Assembly (NCBI GenBank): GCA_017551905.1
Contig: JAFZKK010000023.1
Span: forward strand, 1-34,532
DNA from: Salinivirgaceae bacterium
Lineage (GTDB): Bacteria; Bacteroidota; Bacteroidia; Bacteroidales; SZUA-534
Direction of reading: 5' to 3'
DNA: 34,532 nt
The notes beneath the pieces are model-generated. The model was given only the letters and a program-made list of their open reading frames with translations, did not search any database and had not been told where the DNA came from. Shown in pieces: positions 22,765 through 31,067 of this stretch. The first letter of the stretch is position 1; each line of letters opens with the position of its first letter. Position numbers and translations under genes: made by a program.

Positions 22765-24633
22765 ATGGATAAAAATTCATGGATTGGCCTTTTACTCATC
22801 ATGGCCATAGTGTTCGGTTGGAGCTATTTTACCCGGCCGTCGGAAGAAGAAATGCAACGCTATCGCCAACAGCAGGACTCCATTGCCCGTGTTGAGAAAC
22901 AACGCGCCATTGAAGCCGAAATGAGGAAGGCTGAAGCTACCGAGCAGGCGCAATTGGCGTCGGCTGAACAAAGCGACTCGGTGCTCAGCGTTATGCTACG
23001 CAACCAGTACGGCGAGTTTGCTCAGTTTGCCGCCGGTGAGCGTGAATACTACACCGTTGAGAACAACTTGATGAAAATCAAATTCACCAATCTTGGCGGA
23101 CGCATAGCATCGGTTGAGTTAAAAGAATACGACTCTTACGACTCGCTGCCTGTTGTTCTGTTCGAAGGCGACTCGTCTATTTTCAACATCAGTTTCTTTG
23201 CGCAGAATCGCCGTATCGAAACCGGAAAATTGTTTTTTGTTCCATCGGAAAATGTTAACACACAATCGGTTACTGCCGACTCGCTCGTTGTTAGCTTCAA
23301 CCTCGATTTGACCGACGACCGCTCGCTGCAGTTCATCTACACTATCTATCCCGACAAATACAACATCGGCTTCAATGTGAAGATGCACAACCTGAACCAA
23401 CTGATTCCTGCCAAATCGACCAACTACCTGACACTCAACTGGGAAACTTTCGCCAAACGACTTGAGAAAGGCATCAAATGGGAGACAATGAACTCAACCA
23501 TTGCCTATCGCTACTTCGACGACGATGTTGAGCAGTTGAAGGAAGGCAGCGACTCCGATTCCGAGGAAATCAACACCCGTCTGCAATGGGTGTCGTTCAA
23601 GCAGCAGTTCTTCAACAACACGCTGATTTCGAAAAAAGGCTTCTCGGGAGCCGTGCTCAAACAAGAGAAGGTTGCTTCGGGCGACAAATATGTAAAGCAT
23701 TTTACCGCCGAAATATCAATCCCTTACGACGGCCACGCCGATGAAAATTATGAAATGGAAATGTTCTTCGGCCCGAACCACTTCAAAACACTCAAAGCCT
23801 TGGATATCGACCTGCAGAACATCATTCCACTTGGCCGCAGCATCTTCCGTTGGGTGAACGTGGGCATTGTGATTCCGGTGTTCAACTTCCTTGGCCGATT
23901 CATCGATAATTATGGTATTATCATCCTGATACTGACTCTCTTAATTAAGTTGGTACTGTTCCCGCTCACCTACAAACAATACAAATCGACGGGTATGATG
24001 AGCGCCTTGAAGCCTGAAATCGACAAGCTGAACGAGAAATATCCGAAGCAGGAAGACGCGATGAAGAAACAACAAGCGATGATGGACCTCTACAAGCGCG
24101 CCGGCGTGAGTCCGATGGGCGGCTGTCTGCCAGTGCTTCTGCAGATGCCGTTGCTGATTGCAATGTTCCGCTTCTTCCCGGCCTCAATCGAGCTGCGCCA
24201 CGAGAGTTTCCTTTGGGCCGACGACCTCTCGACCTACGACGCCATCCTCAACCTGCCGTTCAGCATTCCTTGGTATGGCGACCATGTGAGCCTCTTCTGC
24301 CTACTGATGACCATTGTCAACATTGTCTATATCAAGATAAGCGGCCAAGCCAACACAGGCCAACAGATGCCAGGTATGAAGGTGATGATGTATATGTTCC
24401 CGGTGATGATGCTCTTCTGGTTCAACGATTACGCCGCAGCCTTGAGCTACTACTACTTCCTGACGCTGCTCATCACCATTGTGCAGACCTACGTTATCAA
24501 GCGCACAATCAACCCCGAGGAAGTGCTCAACCGCCTGAAAACGGCCAAAGTGCAGAAAACCCCAACCAAATCGCGGTTCCAACAACGCTTGGAAGAAGCC
24601 GCAAAGAAACGTGGTGTTAAACTTCCGAAATAG
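22765..24633 (+). CDS. yidC: Membrane protein insertase YidC
   Basis: 622 residues, usual for Bacteroidota YidC. Inserts and folds inner-membrane proteins with or without SecYEG. First transmembrane helix at about 6-22, then a charged coiled segment (EEEMQRYRQQQDSIARVEKQ), a large periplasmic beta-domain (about 80-350) and the conserved five-helix core from about 365 to 590. Core marks: NYGIIILILTLLIKLVLFPLT (written in part: NYGIIILIL, LIKLVLFPLT) with a basic residue in the groove helix, the cytoplasmic hairpin with KYPKQEDAMKKQQAMMDLYKR, and GVSPMGGCLPVLLQMP, the family signature. The C-terminus is basic (RLEEAAKKRGVKLPK), as expected for ribosome contact. Own -7 box and a strong terminator. 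Confidence 0.97.
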   Translation: MDKNSWIGLLLIMAIVFGWSYFTRPSEEEMQRYRQQQDSIARVEKQRAIEAEMRKAEATEQAQLASAEQSDSVLSVMLRNQYGEFAQFAAGEREYYTVENNLMKIKFTNLGGRIASVELKEYDSYDSLPVVLFEGDSSIFNISFFAQNRRIETGKLFFVPSENVNTQSVTADSLVVSFNLDLTDDRSLQFIYTIYPDKYNIGFNVKMHNLNQLIPAKSTNYLTLNWETFAKRLEKGIKWETMNSTIAYRYFDDDVEQLKEGSDSDSEEINTRLQWVSFKQQFFNNTLISKKGFSGAVLKQEKVASGDKYVKHFTAEISIPYDGHADENYEMEMFFGPNHFKTLKALDIDLQNIIPLGRSIFRWVNVGIVIPVFNFLGRFIDNYGIIILILTLLIKLVLFPLTYKQYKSTGMMSALKPEIDKLNEKYPKQEDAMKKQQAMMDLYKRAGVSPMGGCLPVLLQMPLLIAMFRFFPASIELRHESFLWADDLSTYDAILNLPFSIPWYGDHVSLFCLLMTIVNIVYIKISGQANTGQQMPGMKVMMYMFPVMMLFWFNDYAAALSYYYFLTLLITIVQTYVIKRTINPEEVLNRLKTAKVQKTPTKSRFQQRLEEAAKKRGVKLPK

Positions 24634-24660
24634 TTATTGGTCAGTAACAATAAAAACTTC

Positions 24661-24692
24661 AAGGCCGTCAGCATTATGTTGACGGCCTTTTT
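24661..24692 (+). terminator. Intrinsic terminator after yidC
   Basis: AAGGCCGTCA / TGACGGCCTT, 10 pairs, 9-base loop, T run of five, 28 bases after the stop. Strong. Confidence 0.9.
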
Positions 24693-24766
24693 GTTGTCAC
24701 TCCCTTGCAATTTTCCCGTCAATTTCAATTAAATTAGCATTTTCTTTTGTGAAAAGAGATAGAAAT

Positions 24767-26818
24767 ATGAAACATAATTATTTTAAACACAGCATATTGC
24801 TTTACGTTGCGGCAGTTTTCTCTCTATTGCCGCCTTCGTCAATCTTAGCGCAAGCCCAACTCGATAGCACTATTCTGCAACAAATAACCCCCGACCTGCA
24901 AATCGCTGGCGAATATGCGCAAATCGGTGATTTTGAGGCCGCTAATGTTTATCTGAACAAAGCCACGCAATGGGTGGAAAGCACTGGCGACACCACCGCC
25001 ATACTCCAATTCTATAATATAATTATCGAAGGACCATACACACCGATCGAAATCAGCCAGAATTATGCGAACAAAGCGCTGGAAATCTGCACGCAAAAAC
25101 GCGATACGGCAGGTCTGATCGTATGTTATATGAGGCTTGGAAGTTTGGCTCAACTGCAGAATTACGACCAAACGGCGGAGGAAAATTTCAAAATGGCGGC
25201 ACGGCTTTGCCGACAGTCGAACAATCATAATTTGCTGGTCAATGCGTTGGTTTTAATGGGTTACTTCTACGGTTATCAGGCCGAAAAGTACCATTCCGAC
25301 TCAATTAATCTTATTGTAATACAGTGCTTTAAAGAATCGGCACAGCTTTGCGATTCGCTCAAAATAACGGAGGGTCAGTTGTTCGACTACACCTATTCGG
25401 GGCTTGCTGGCTCCTATTTAGGCGTGGCCGAAGGCACTGGCGACCAGCGCTACACCGACTCCTGCTACTACTATTTTCAAAAGGTGGCGCAGTCGCCCAC
25501 GCTCAATCCGTTTCAGAAAAACGATGTTTACGTCCGCTACCTTATCCAGCGCAAGCAGTACCAGAAGGCGTTGGATTATGTCGATGCCAATTTCGACAAA
25601 AATGGCACCGATTACCACAAAAAACTGCACACCATATACAGCCTGATGGGCAACTACCGTGAGGCTTACCGCCACTTGCAGGCATACCACGAGCTGACGA
25701 ACCAGACCAATGTGGAAGAGAACGCCCGCGCGTTGGCCAAGTCGGAAGCCGACCGCGCTGCCGCCGTTGAGCGCGTCAAGCGCGATGCCGACAAGCGCGT
25801 CTATGAGGCCGATGAGCGACGTATGCACACCATTATCGTGTCGCTTTTGTGTGGACTGGCGCTGATACTGTTGTGGGTGGTGTTCATTATCAGAATGTTA
25901 CACGCCAAGCACCGCGCCAATGCCGAGCTGGCCCGCAAAAACACCGAGCTGGCCGAGCAGAAGGAGGAAATCGCCTCGCAGCGCGATGAGATTGCCGCTC
26001 AACGCGATACAATCCAGACCCAGCGCGACGAGATTCAGGCCAGCATTAACTACGCCCGTCGAATCCAGCGCTCGCTGCTCACGCCGTCGGAGACCATTTC
26101 GCGCATTTTCCCCGATTACTTCCTACTCTACAAGCCGCGCAACGTTGTCAGCGGCGACTATTATTGGGTTGGTCAGTTTGGCGACAAAAAGGTCTGCATT
26201 GTGGCCGACTGCACGGGCCACGGCGTGCCAGGCGGTTTTATGAGCGTGTTGGGAATGACCAACTTGAATTGGATTGTAGGTCAGGATGTTAGCCCCGATA
26301 TGATTCTGAACCGTCTGCGCGAGGCCATTATTGCCAATCTGCGCCAGAGCGACGATGCCCCCACTGCCCTTCAGGACGATGGCGAGCAATATTCGGCCAT
26401 TGAGCGCAGCACCGACGGTATGGACGCCGCCGTTTATGTGATTAACGAGCGGCAGATGACTCTCTCCTTTGCGGGCGCCAACAATCCGCTGGTATTAATC
26501 CGTGGCAACGAGATTCAACTGCTAAAAGCTGACCGTATGCCAGTCGGCATTTATGCGCGCCTGAACCCGTTTGCCTGCACCACCATTGAATTGCAAAAGG
26601 GCGACTGCATCTACACCTACTCCGACGGCTTCCAGGACCAGTTCGGCAACGGCACCGACAACAAATTTATGGGCAAGCGCCTGCGTGAGCTTCTGCTCGA
26701 AATCCACCAACGCCCAATGTCCGAACAAAAAGAAATCCTGAACCGCACCTACGAAGATTGGCGCGGTCCTGCCGGAAACCAGACCGACGATGTGGTGGTT
26801 ATGGGAGTGAGAATTTGA
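24767..26818 (+). CDS. TPR - membrane helix - coiled coil - SpoIIE phosphatase, paralogue 1
   Basis: 683 residues from the ATG at 24767; the GTG at 24749 would add six charged residues before the signal peptide and is less likely. Signal peptide (FSLLPPSSILAQAQL, cleavage near residue 27), a helical TPR-like periplasmic region to about 345 (e.g. FEAANVYLNKATQWVE), transmembrane helix about 355-376, a four-heptad coiled coil (EQKEEIA.SQRDEIA type) to about 425, then a PP2C/SpoIIE Ser/Thr phosphatase domain. Metal-binding aspartates are in place: D464 in SGDYYW, D481 in DCTGHGVPGG, D620 in YSDGF and D674-D675 in QTDDVV. Inferred: an envelope sensor that signals by dephosphorylating an anti-sigma-type or other regulator; no partner kinase or anti-anti-sigma gene is nearby. 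A paralogue follows 124 bases later. Confidence 0.9.
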   Translation: MKHNYFKHSILLYVAAVFSLLPPSSILAQAQLDSTILQQITPDLQIAGEYAQIGDFEAANVYLNKATQWVESTGDTTAILQFYNIIIEGPYTPIEISQNYANKALEICTQKRDTAGLIVCYMRLGSLAQLQNYDQTAEENFKMAARLCRQSNNHNLLVNALVLMGYFYGYQAEKYHSDSINLIVIQCFKESAQLCDSLKITEGQLFDYTYSGLAGSYLGVAEGTGDQRYTDSCYYYFQKVAQSPTLNPFQKNDVYVRYLIQRKQYQKALDYVDANFDKNGTDYHKKLHTIYSLMGNYREAYRHLQAYHELTNQTNVEENARALAKSEADRAAAVERVKRDADKRVYEADERRMHTIIVSLLCGLALILLWVVFIIRMLHAKHRANAELARKNTELAEQKEEIASQRDEIAAQRDTIQTQRDEIQASINYARRIQRSLLTPSETISRIFPDYFLLYKPRNVVSGDYYWVGQFGDKKVCIVADCTGHGVPGGFMSVLGMTNLNWIVGQDVSPDMILNRLREAIIANLRQSDDAPTALQDDGEQYSAIERSTDGMDAAVYVINERQMTLSFAGANNPLVLIRGNEIQLLKADRMPVGIYARLNPFACTTIELQKGDCIYTYSDGFQDQFGNGTDNKFMGKRLRELLLEIHQRPMSEQKEILNRTYEDWRGPAGNQTDDVVVMGVRI

Positions 26819-26822
26819 CGAT

Positions 26823-26841
26823 GACGATAACTATAACGATG
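26823..26841 (+). repeat. Short dispersed intergenic repeat, variant copy
   Basis: GACGATAACTATAACGATG right after the first phosphatase stop. Together with the preceding CGAT it matches the kdsD 3' flank (758-778) at 19 of 21 positions. Confidence 0.5.
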
Positions 26842-26914
26842 ACACTGACATAAAACAAATTGTCGGGTGAGGTGCGAGTATGCCGTGCTAAGAAACAAGC
26901 ATAATTAAAAACGC

Positions 26915-26922
26915 TACTTTTG
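26915..26922 (+). promoter_or_regulatory. Bacteroidota -7 box for the second phosphatase gene
   Basis: TACTTTTG, the same octamer as at 836. Initiation a few bases downstream would leave almost no leader for an ATG at 26931, so the next in-frame ATG (26943) is preferred. Confidence 0.5.
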
Positions 26923-26942
26923 CGCCCAAAATGAGACACAGA

Positions 26943-29225
26943 ATGAAACACTTTTTTGCCTTAATGATGGTGGCTTTCATATTGCCGCAAGTTGCTTTGG
27001 CACAATATGAAGATGCAGAATTTACCGACCCAAATCAAACCATAATCGACAGCCTGCTGAACGCCATAAAGCCAGACTCGCCAGACAGTGTTAAGGCATA
27101 TAATTACAATAGATTATCGCATATTGCCAGTAGTATTGACACTTCGCTAAAATACGCGAAGCTTTCACTCGAATTTTGTGAAAAGTCTGATATTCAAACC
27201 ATAGCCGATGATTATGTTGGTATCGGTCTGTATTACTATATTAGTTGCGAACCCCGCAAAGCGTTGCCCTATTTTTTTAAATCCATCGATTTTTATAATC
27301 AACTTTCTGACAAACAACATATTGGCAACGTCTGCATGAATATAGGCAATTGCTACCGTGACATTAACCATGCCACCGATAGCGTTTTGTATTATTACAA
27401 CATTGCTTTGAAAAATTATAATGAGATTAAAGACACAAACTGCATTTGTTACGCTTACCGGCATTTTGGCGATATATTTTCAATGCTTGACTTTAATACA
27501 AGCGCAGAAGAATATTATCATAAGGCGTTACATTATGCAACGCTTTCAAAAGATACGTTGGAGCAAGCATTCGCATGGTATGGTTTGGGGTATGCCATCA
27601 TCCAAGAGTCCGATACGTTGATTCTATCCGCCATCGATATGTATAAGCGTTCGGTGAGCTTATTCGACTCTAAAGAAACCGATGATATTTACTATATCGA
27701 CGGGAAGTATGAGGTTTATACCAACCTTGCCAAAGCGTATATTAAGGAGGCAAAATTCACTGGCAGAAAAGAATATGCCGACAGTTGCTATATGTATTTA
27801 AAGAAAATTGGCAATTACTTTCTCGAAAACGGAGAGATTTCTGCCCATTTCCCAGTTGTATATTATTATGTGGACTACCTCGTATTTAATAAGAAATACG
27901 ATGCTGCTCTTGCCGAACTATTGGGACTTGGAAAATATTTAAGAGACGATTTTCCTGCCGGCGACCTATTGGATTATCATGAAAAACTATACGAAACATA
28001 TTTACTTCTCGGCGATTACAAAAATGCTTTAAAACACCACGAAAAACTACTCGAATACAGTACAAAATCGTTAAACGACAGCACTTTCAACACTTTGAAG
28101 AATGCCGAAGTGGAGAACGTCCGCAAAATGGAACTGTTGAAGCGCGAATCGGCCGAGAAAATACATACCGCCGAAAGGCAACGAATGCGCACAGTAATTT
28201 TCTCGTTAATTGGTGGATTGTTCTTGATTTCACTTCTTGTATTCTATATTTTCAGAGTGCTGAGAATCAAAAAGAAAGCTAATGCCGAATTGCTTGAAAA
28301 GAACGCTATTCTGATTGAACAGAAAGAGGAAATCCAAGCTCAACGCGATGAGATTGAAGAACAAAAAGAAGAGATTGAGGCGCAGCGCGACGAGATTATG
28401 GCTCAACGTGACCACATTGAAGCGCAGAGCAAAGAGATACAGTCAAGCATTAACTATGCCCGTCGAATCCAACGTTCAATGCTGACTCCTGCAGAAACCA
28501 TTTCGGGCATCTTCCCGGATTACTTCCTCCTCTATAAGCCGCGCGATATTGTCAGCGGCGACTACTATTGGGTTGGCCAGTTTGGCGACAACAAAGTCTG
28601 CATTGTGGCCGACTGCACAGGCCACGGTGTTCCGGGCGGTTTCCTTAGCGTGCTGGGGATGTCAAATTTGAATTATATTGTAGGCCAAGATGTTAGCCCT
28701 GATACTATTCTTAACCGCCTGCGCGAGGCTATAATCACAAATCTGCGTCAGAGCGACAACTCGCCTTCAGCCCTTCAAGAGGAAGAAGAATCCTCTTCGG
28801 CTTTCTTCCGCAGCAGCGACGGTATGGACGCTGCGGTTTATGTCATCAACGAGCGGCAAATGAAACTATCGTTTGCCGGAGCCAACAACCCGCTGGTGCT
28901 CATCCGCGGAGACGAAGTTCAAGTGCTGAAGGGCGACCGAATGCCTGTTGGCATCTACGCACGGCTCAATCCATTCCAGTGCACCACCATCGACATCCAA
29001 CGCGGCGACTGCCTCTATACTTTCTCCGATGGTTTCCAAGACCAATTTGAAAGTGGAGGAACCTTTGACAAATTCTCTGCCCGCCGTTTGCGCGAGCTTC
29101 TGCTCGAAATCCACCAACGCCCAATGTCCGAACAAAAGGAAATTCTGAACCGCACATACGAGGAATGGCGCGGCCCAGCTGAAAACCAAACTGACGATGT
29201 GGTGGTTATGGGAGTGAGAATTTGA
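26943..29225 (+). CDS. TPR - membrane helix - coiled coil - SpoIIE phosphatase, paralogue 2
   Basis: 760 residues from the ATG at 26943 (764 from 26931). Signal peptide MKHFFALMMVAFILPQVALA with cleavage before Q. A longer TPR-like sensor half than paralogue 1 (ALPYFFKSIDFYNQL, SAEEYYHKALHYATLSKD and similar helix pairs to about 405), transmembrane helix about 418-440, a six-heptad coiled coil (about 450-500), then the SpoIIE/PP2C domain with D540 in SGDYYW, D557 in DCTGHG, FSDGFQDQF and QTDDVVVMGVRI. The catalytic half is nearly the same as in paralogue 1, including long identical DNA runs, while the sensor half is different and clearly richer in A and T. Own -7 box, so independent control is likely. 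Same inferred role: envelope-sensing phosphatase with a different input. Confidence 0.9.
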   Translation: MKHFFALMMVAFILPQVALAQYEDAEFTDPNQTIIDSLLNAIKPDSPDSVKAYNYNRLSHIASSIDTSLKYAKLSLEFCEKSDIQTIADDYVGIGLYYYISCEPRKALPYFFKSIDFYNQLSDKQHIGNVCMNIGNCYRDINHATDSVLYYYNIALKNYNEIKDTNCICYAYRHFGDIFSMLDFNTSAEEYYHKALHYATLSKDTLEQAFAWYGLGYAIIQESDTLILSAIDMYKRSVSLFDSKETDDIYYIDGKYEVYTNLAKAYIKEAKFTGRKEYADSCYMYLKKIGNYFLENGEISAHFPVVYYYVDYLVFNKKYDAALAELLGLGKYLRDDFPAGDLLDYHEKLYETYLLLGDYKNALKHHEKLLEYSTKSLNDSTFNTLKNAEVENVRKMELLKRESAEKIHTAERQRMRTVIFSLIGGLFLISLLVFYIFRVLRIKKKANAELLEKNAILIEQKEEIQAQRDEIEEQKEEIEAQRDEIMAQRDHIEAQSKEIQSSINYARRIQRSMLTPAETISGIFPDYFLLYKPRDIVSGDYYWVGQFGDNKVCIVADCTGHGVPGGFLSVLGMSNLNYIVGQDVSPDTILNRLREAIITNLRQSDNSPSALQEEEESSSAFFRSSDGMDAAVYVINERQMKLSFAGANNPLVLIRGDEVQVLKGDRMPVGIYARLNPFQCTTIDIQRGDCLYTFSDGFQDQFESGGTFDKFSARRLRELLLEIHQRPMSEQKEILNRTYEEWRGPAENQTDDVVVMGVRI

Positions 29226-29242
29226 CGATAACTAAGACGAAA
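29224..29242 (+). repeat. Short dispersed intergenic repeat, copy 2
   Basis: The same 19 bases as at 762-780, overlapping the last two bases of the second phosphatase stop codon. Confidence 0.6.
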
Positions 29243-29257
29243 AAAGTACGTTTTTCG
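29238..29257. terminator. Possible AT-rich bidirectional terminator hairpin
   Basis: CGAAAAA / TTTTTCG with a 6-base loop, between the convergent phosphatase and small membrane protein genes. AT-rich and without a clean T run afterwards on either strand, so weak. Confidence 0.3.
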
Positions 29258-29296
29258 ATAAAAATAAAACCCAATTAATGGCGGCAAGGTGTATAA

Positions 29297-29542
29297 TCAC
29301 TCTTGCGGACGAAGCGTGTCGTTAATTTGGTTCACACCATTTTGTCCTGCCGAGCTCAACTCGCTTCCGCGATAAATCAATCCGTCTTTTATGATACCGA
29401 TAATTGCCCACGACAACAGCAGACACCACGGCAGTGGGTTGGAGCGTCCGGCCTCTACATAGCAAGTTGCAATGCCTATAATACTGACAATTAAGGCTAT
29501 AACATCCATAATGACCAATGTGATAAAAATACCTTTATTCAT
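29297..29542 (-). CDS. Small two-helix membrane protein, unknown function
   Basis: 81 residues. Two hydrophobic segments: about 4-27 (FITLVIMDVIALIVSII) and about 36-51 (LPWCLLLSWAIIGII), then a polar tail (GSELSSAGQNGVNQINDTLRPQE). Both ends of a helical hairpin of this kind would lie on the same side of the inner membrane. A -7 box 29 bases upstream and the lack of any competing frame support a real gene. It is convergent with the second phosphatase gene and follows the amidohydrolase gene after 74 bases. I do not recognise the family and see no motif that gives a function. Confidence 0.7.
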   Translation of the reverse strand: MNKGIFITLVIMDVIALIVSIIGIATCYVEAGRSNPLPWCLLLSWAIIGIIKDGLIYRGSELSSAGQNGVNQINDTLRPQE

Positions 29543-29570
29543 TTCAATTAAGTTTTGGTTTTTAGCTTTA

Positions 29571-29578
29571 CAAAGATA
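29571..29578 (-). promoter_or_regulatory. Bacteroidota -7 box for the small membrane protein gene
   Basis: Minus strand reads TATCTTTG (TAnnTTTG), 29 bases before the ATG at 29542. No -33 TTTG. Confidence 0.5.
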
Positions 29579-29616
29579 ATCAAATAATTGAATGATAGAA
29601 GGTCGGTCATTTTGCT

Positions 29617-30411
29617 TTACTTCCTGACGCCTAACACTACTCTTGCAAAATTCTCATAACCAATCTTTTGATTGGTGTCGTCATCGAAACCGAGCGACAG
29701 AAAGCGTTGCCACTCCTCGCGCGGCGACCACATTGGAAAATCGCTGCCCCAGAAAAAATGGTCAGAGCCGAATTTTTCAATCAGTGCACGGGCTTTTTCT
29801 GGTTCCAAAAAGGCCAATGAGCTTGACGTGTCGAAATAAACATTGTCAAAAACGGGGATTGACATCACCTCGTCCCAACGCCGGTAGCCGCCAAAGTGTG
29901 CGCCTATGATTGTCAGGTTGGGGAACTGACGCGCAATAACAGCAAGACGGCCGGGCGATGAGAAATCAAGACGGCTGTCGCCCATGTGCAGCAGCAGAGC
30001 CAGATTGCGGTCGGCAATGGCGCGGTAGATAGGCATCATTTTCGGGTCGTTGATGTAGAAACCCTGCATGTCGTGATGAAATTTTATGCCTTTAAGCCCG
30101 AGGTTCACAACACGGTCAAGTTCCTCCTCGTAATCCTCAAAATCGCGGTGCATGGTGCCAAAACCCACAAACTCTTGGTGCAGCTTGCACTCATTACTAA
30201 TATAGGTGTTGATTGTCGGCACATTGTGCGGCTTGAGCGCAGGCGAGCATACAAGGCATTTGCAAGCGCCGACGGCCTTCTCGTGCTCTATCAGGTTGTG
30301 GCTTGTGGCGTCGGTGTGCGGCATAATATTGTACCAGTTGCCAACCGATACCGATGCTTTTGCCGCCAAAGCATCCGGAAATATATGTGCGTGTGCGTCA
30401 ATAAGTTGCAT
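29617..30411 (-). CDS. Amidohydrolase-2 family metal-dependent hydrolase
   Basis: 264 residues from the ATG at 30411. The frame extends to an ATG at 30489, but the extra 26 residues are unlike the family, which starts at the first barrel strand. TIM-barrel marks: DAHAHIF (H7, H9, first metal site), GLKGIKFHHDMQGF with KFHH around 115-125, LLLHMGDS, IIGAHFGG and the last-strand aspartate in FWGSDFP. This is the Amidohydro_2 layout (decarboxylases and lactone/amide hydrolases related to ACMSD). The substrate cannot be read from the sequence; neighbours give no pathway. Upstream is the divergent rimP operon; I saw no convincing -7 box for this gene. Confidence 0.82.
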   Translation of the reverse strand: MQLIDAHAHIFPDALAAKASVSVGNWYNIMPHTDATSHNLIEHEKAVGACKCLVCSPALKPHNVPTINTYISNECKLHQEFVGFGTMHRDFEDYEEELDRVVNLGLKGIKFHHDMQGFYINDPKMMPIYRAIADRNLALLLHMGDSRLDFSSPGRLAVIARQFPNLTIIGAHFGGYRRWDEVMSIPVFDNVYFDTSSSLAFLEPEKARALIEKFGSDHFFWGSDFPMWSPREEWQRFLSLGFDDDTNQKIGYENFARVVLGVRK

Positions 30412-30497
30412 TTTGCGATATTCTATTTTTCGGTGCAAAAATGTTACAAAAACAATGCCACTTTGAATGTAAGGCGGGCTTTGTCGCAATTATTTGA

Positions 30498-30528
30498 TTT
30501 GCAGAAGAAAAATTAATTAATACATTTG
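30498..30528 (+). promoter_or_regulatory. Complete Bacteroidota promoter for rimP-nusA-infB
   Basis: TTTG at 30498-30501, a 19-base spacer, then TACATTTG at 30521-30528 (consensus TTTG-N19-21-TAnnTTTG). It is the only site in the window with both elements. Transcription would start near 30533-30536, giving a leader of about 55 bases that contains the hairpin at 30555-30575. Confidence 0.75.
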
Positions 30529-30554
30529 TGTCGTTTTTGTGAGGTAGACAATTT

Positions 30555-30575
30555 CAGGGGATTAAAAGTCCCCTG
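30555..30575 (+). promoter_or_regulatory. Leader hairpin upstream of rimP (possible attenuator)
   Basis: CAGGGGATT-AAA-AGTCCCCTG: nine pairs (one T-G) and a 3-base loop, followed at once by TTTTATTG and, 15 bases later, the rimP ATG. It lies inside the predicted leader. The shape is that of a short intrinsic terminator or a protein-binding stem, compatible with feedback on the rimP-nusA-infB operon. Confidence 0.6.
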
Positions 30576-30590
30576 TTTTATTGCAATACT

Positions 30591-31055
30591 ATGATAGACA
30601 AGAAAATAATTGAGAAAATCGTGACCGACCGCATAGCCGGAACCGACTTGTTTTTGGTTGAGGTGAAGGTCGATACGCAGAACAACATCACCGTTACGCT
30701 CGATTCGCCCGAGGGCATCTCGGTTGACGCTTGCGTGCTTATCAGCCAGTACATCGAGTCGCAGCTGAACCGCGACGAGGAGGATTTCGCACTTGAGGTG
30801 TCGAGTCCGGGAATAGGCCAGCCGCTGAAAGTGCTGCCTCAATACAAGAAAATACTGAACGGCACTGTTGAGGTTTTGCTCTGCAACGGGCTTAAAATCA
30901 ATGGTATACTTCGCGATGCCGGCGAGGAGGGCATCCTTCTTGAATATGAGACAAAAGAGAAGCCCGAAGGCGCAAAACGCCCTGTCAAGGTGGTGAAAAC
31001 CGAACCTTTCAAATTCAGTGAGATAAAAACAGTGAAAGAAACAATAATATTTTAA
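30591..31055 (+). CDS. rimP: Ribosome maturation factor RimP
   Basis: 154 residues, normal length. Binds the small ribosomal subunit and helps its late assembly; cytoplasmic. The N-terminal alpha/beta domain (about 8-80) shows the family pattern FLVEVKVDTQNNITVTLDS and LEVSSPGIGQPL (the conserved V-S-S-P-G turn); the C-terminal SH3-like domain (about 84-150) has YKKILNGTVEVLL and GILRDAGEEGILLEYE. First gene of the conserved rimP-nusA-infB operon, with nusA starting 12 bases after its stop. Preceded by a complete promoter and a leader hairpin. Confidence 0.95.
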   Translation: MIDKKIIEKIVTDRIAGTDLFLVEVKVDTQNNITVTLDSPEGISVDACVLISQYIESQLNRDEEDFALEVSSPGIGQPLKVLPQYKKILNGTVEVLLCNGLKINGILRDAGEEGILLEYETKEKPEGAKRPVKVVKTEPFKFSEIKTVKETIIF

Positions 31056-31067
31056 AAATCAGAAAAA

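Noticed and set aside
30412..30489. N-terminal extension of the amidohydrolase
   Set aside because: The extra 26 residues are unlike the family; the metal-binding HxH normally lies within the first ten residues.
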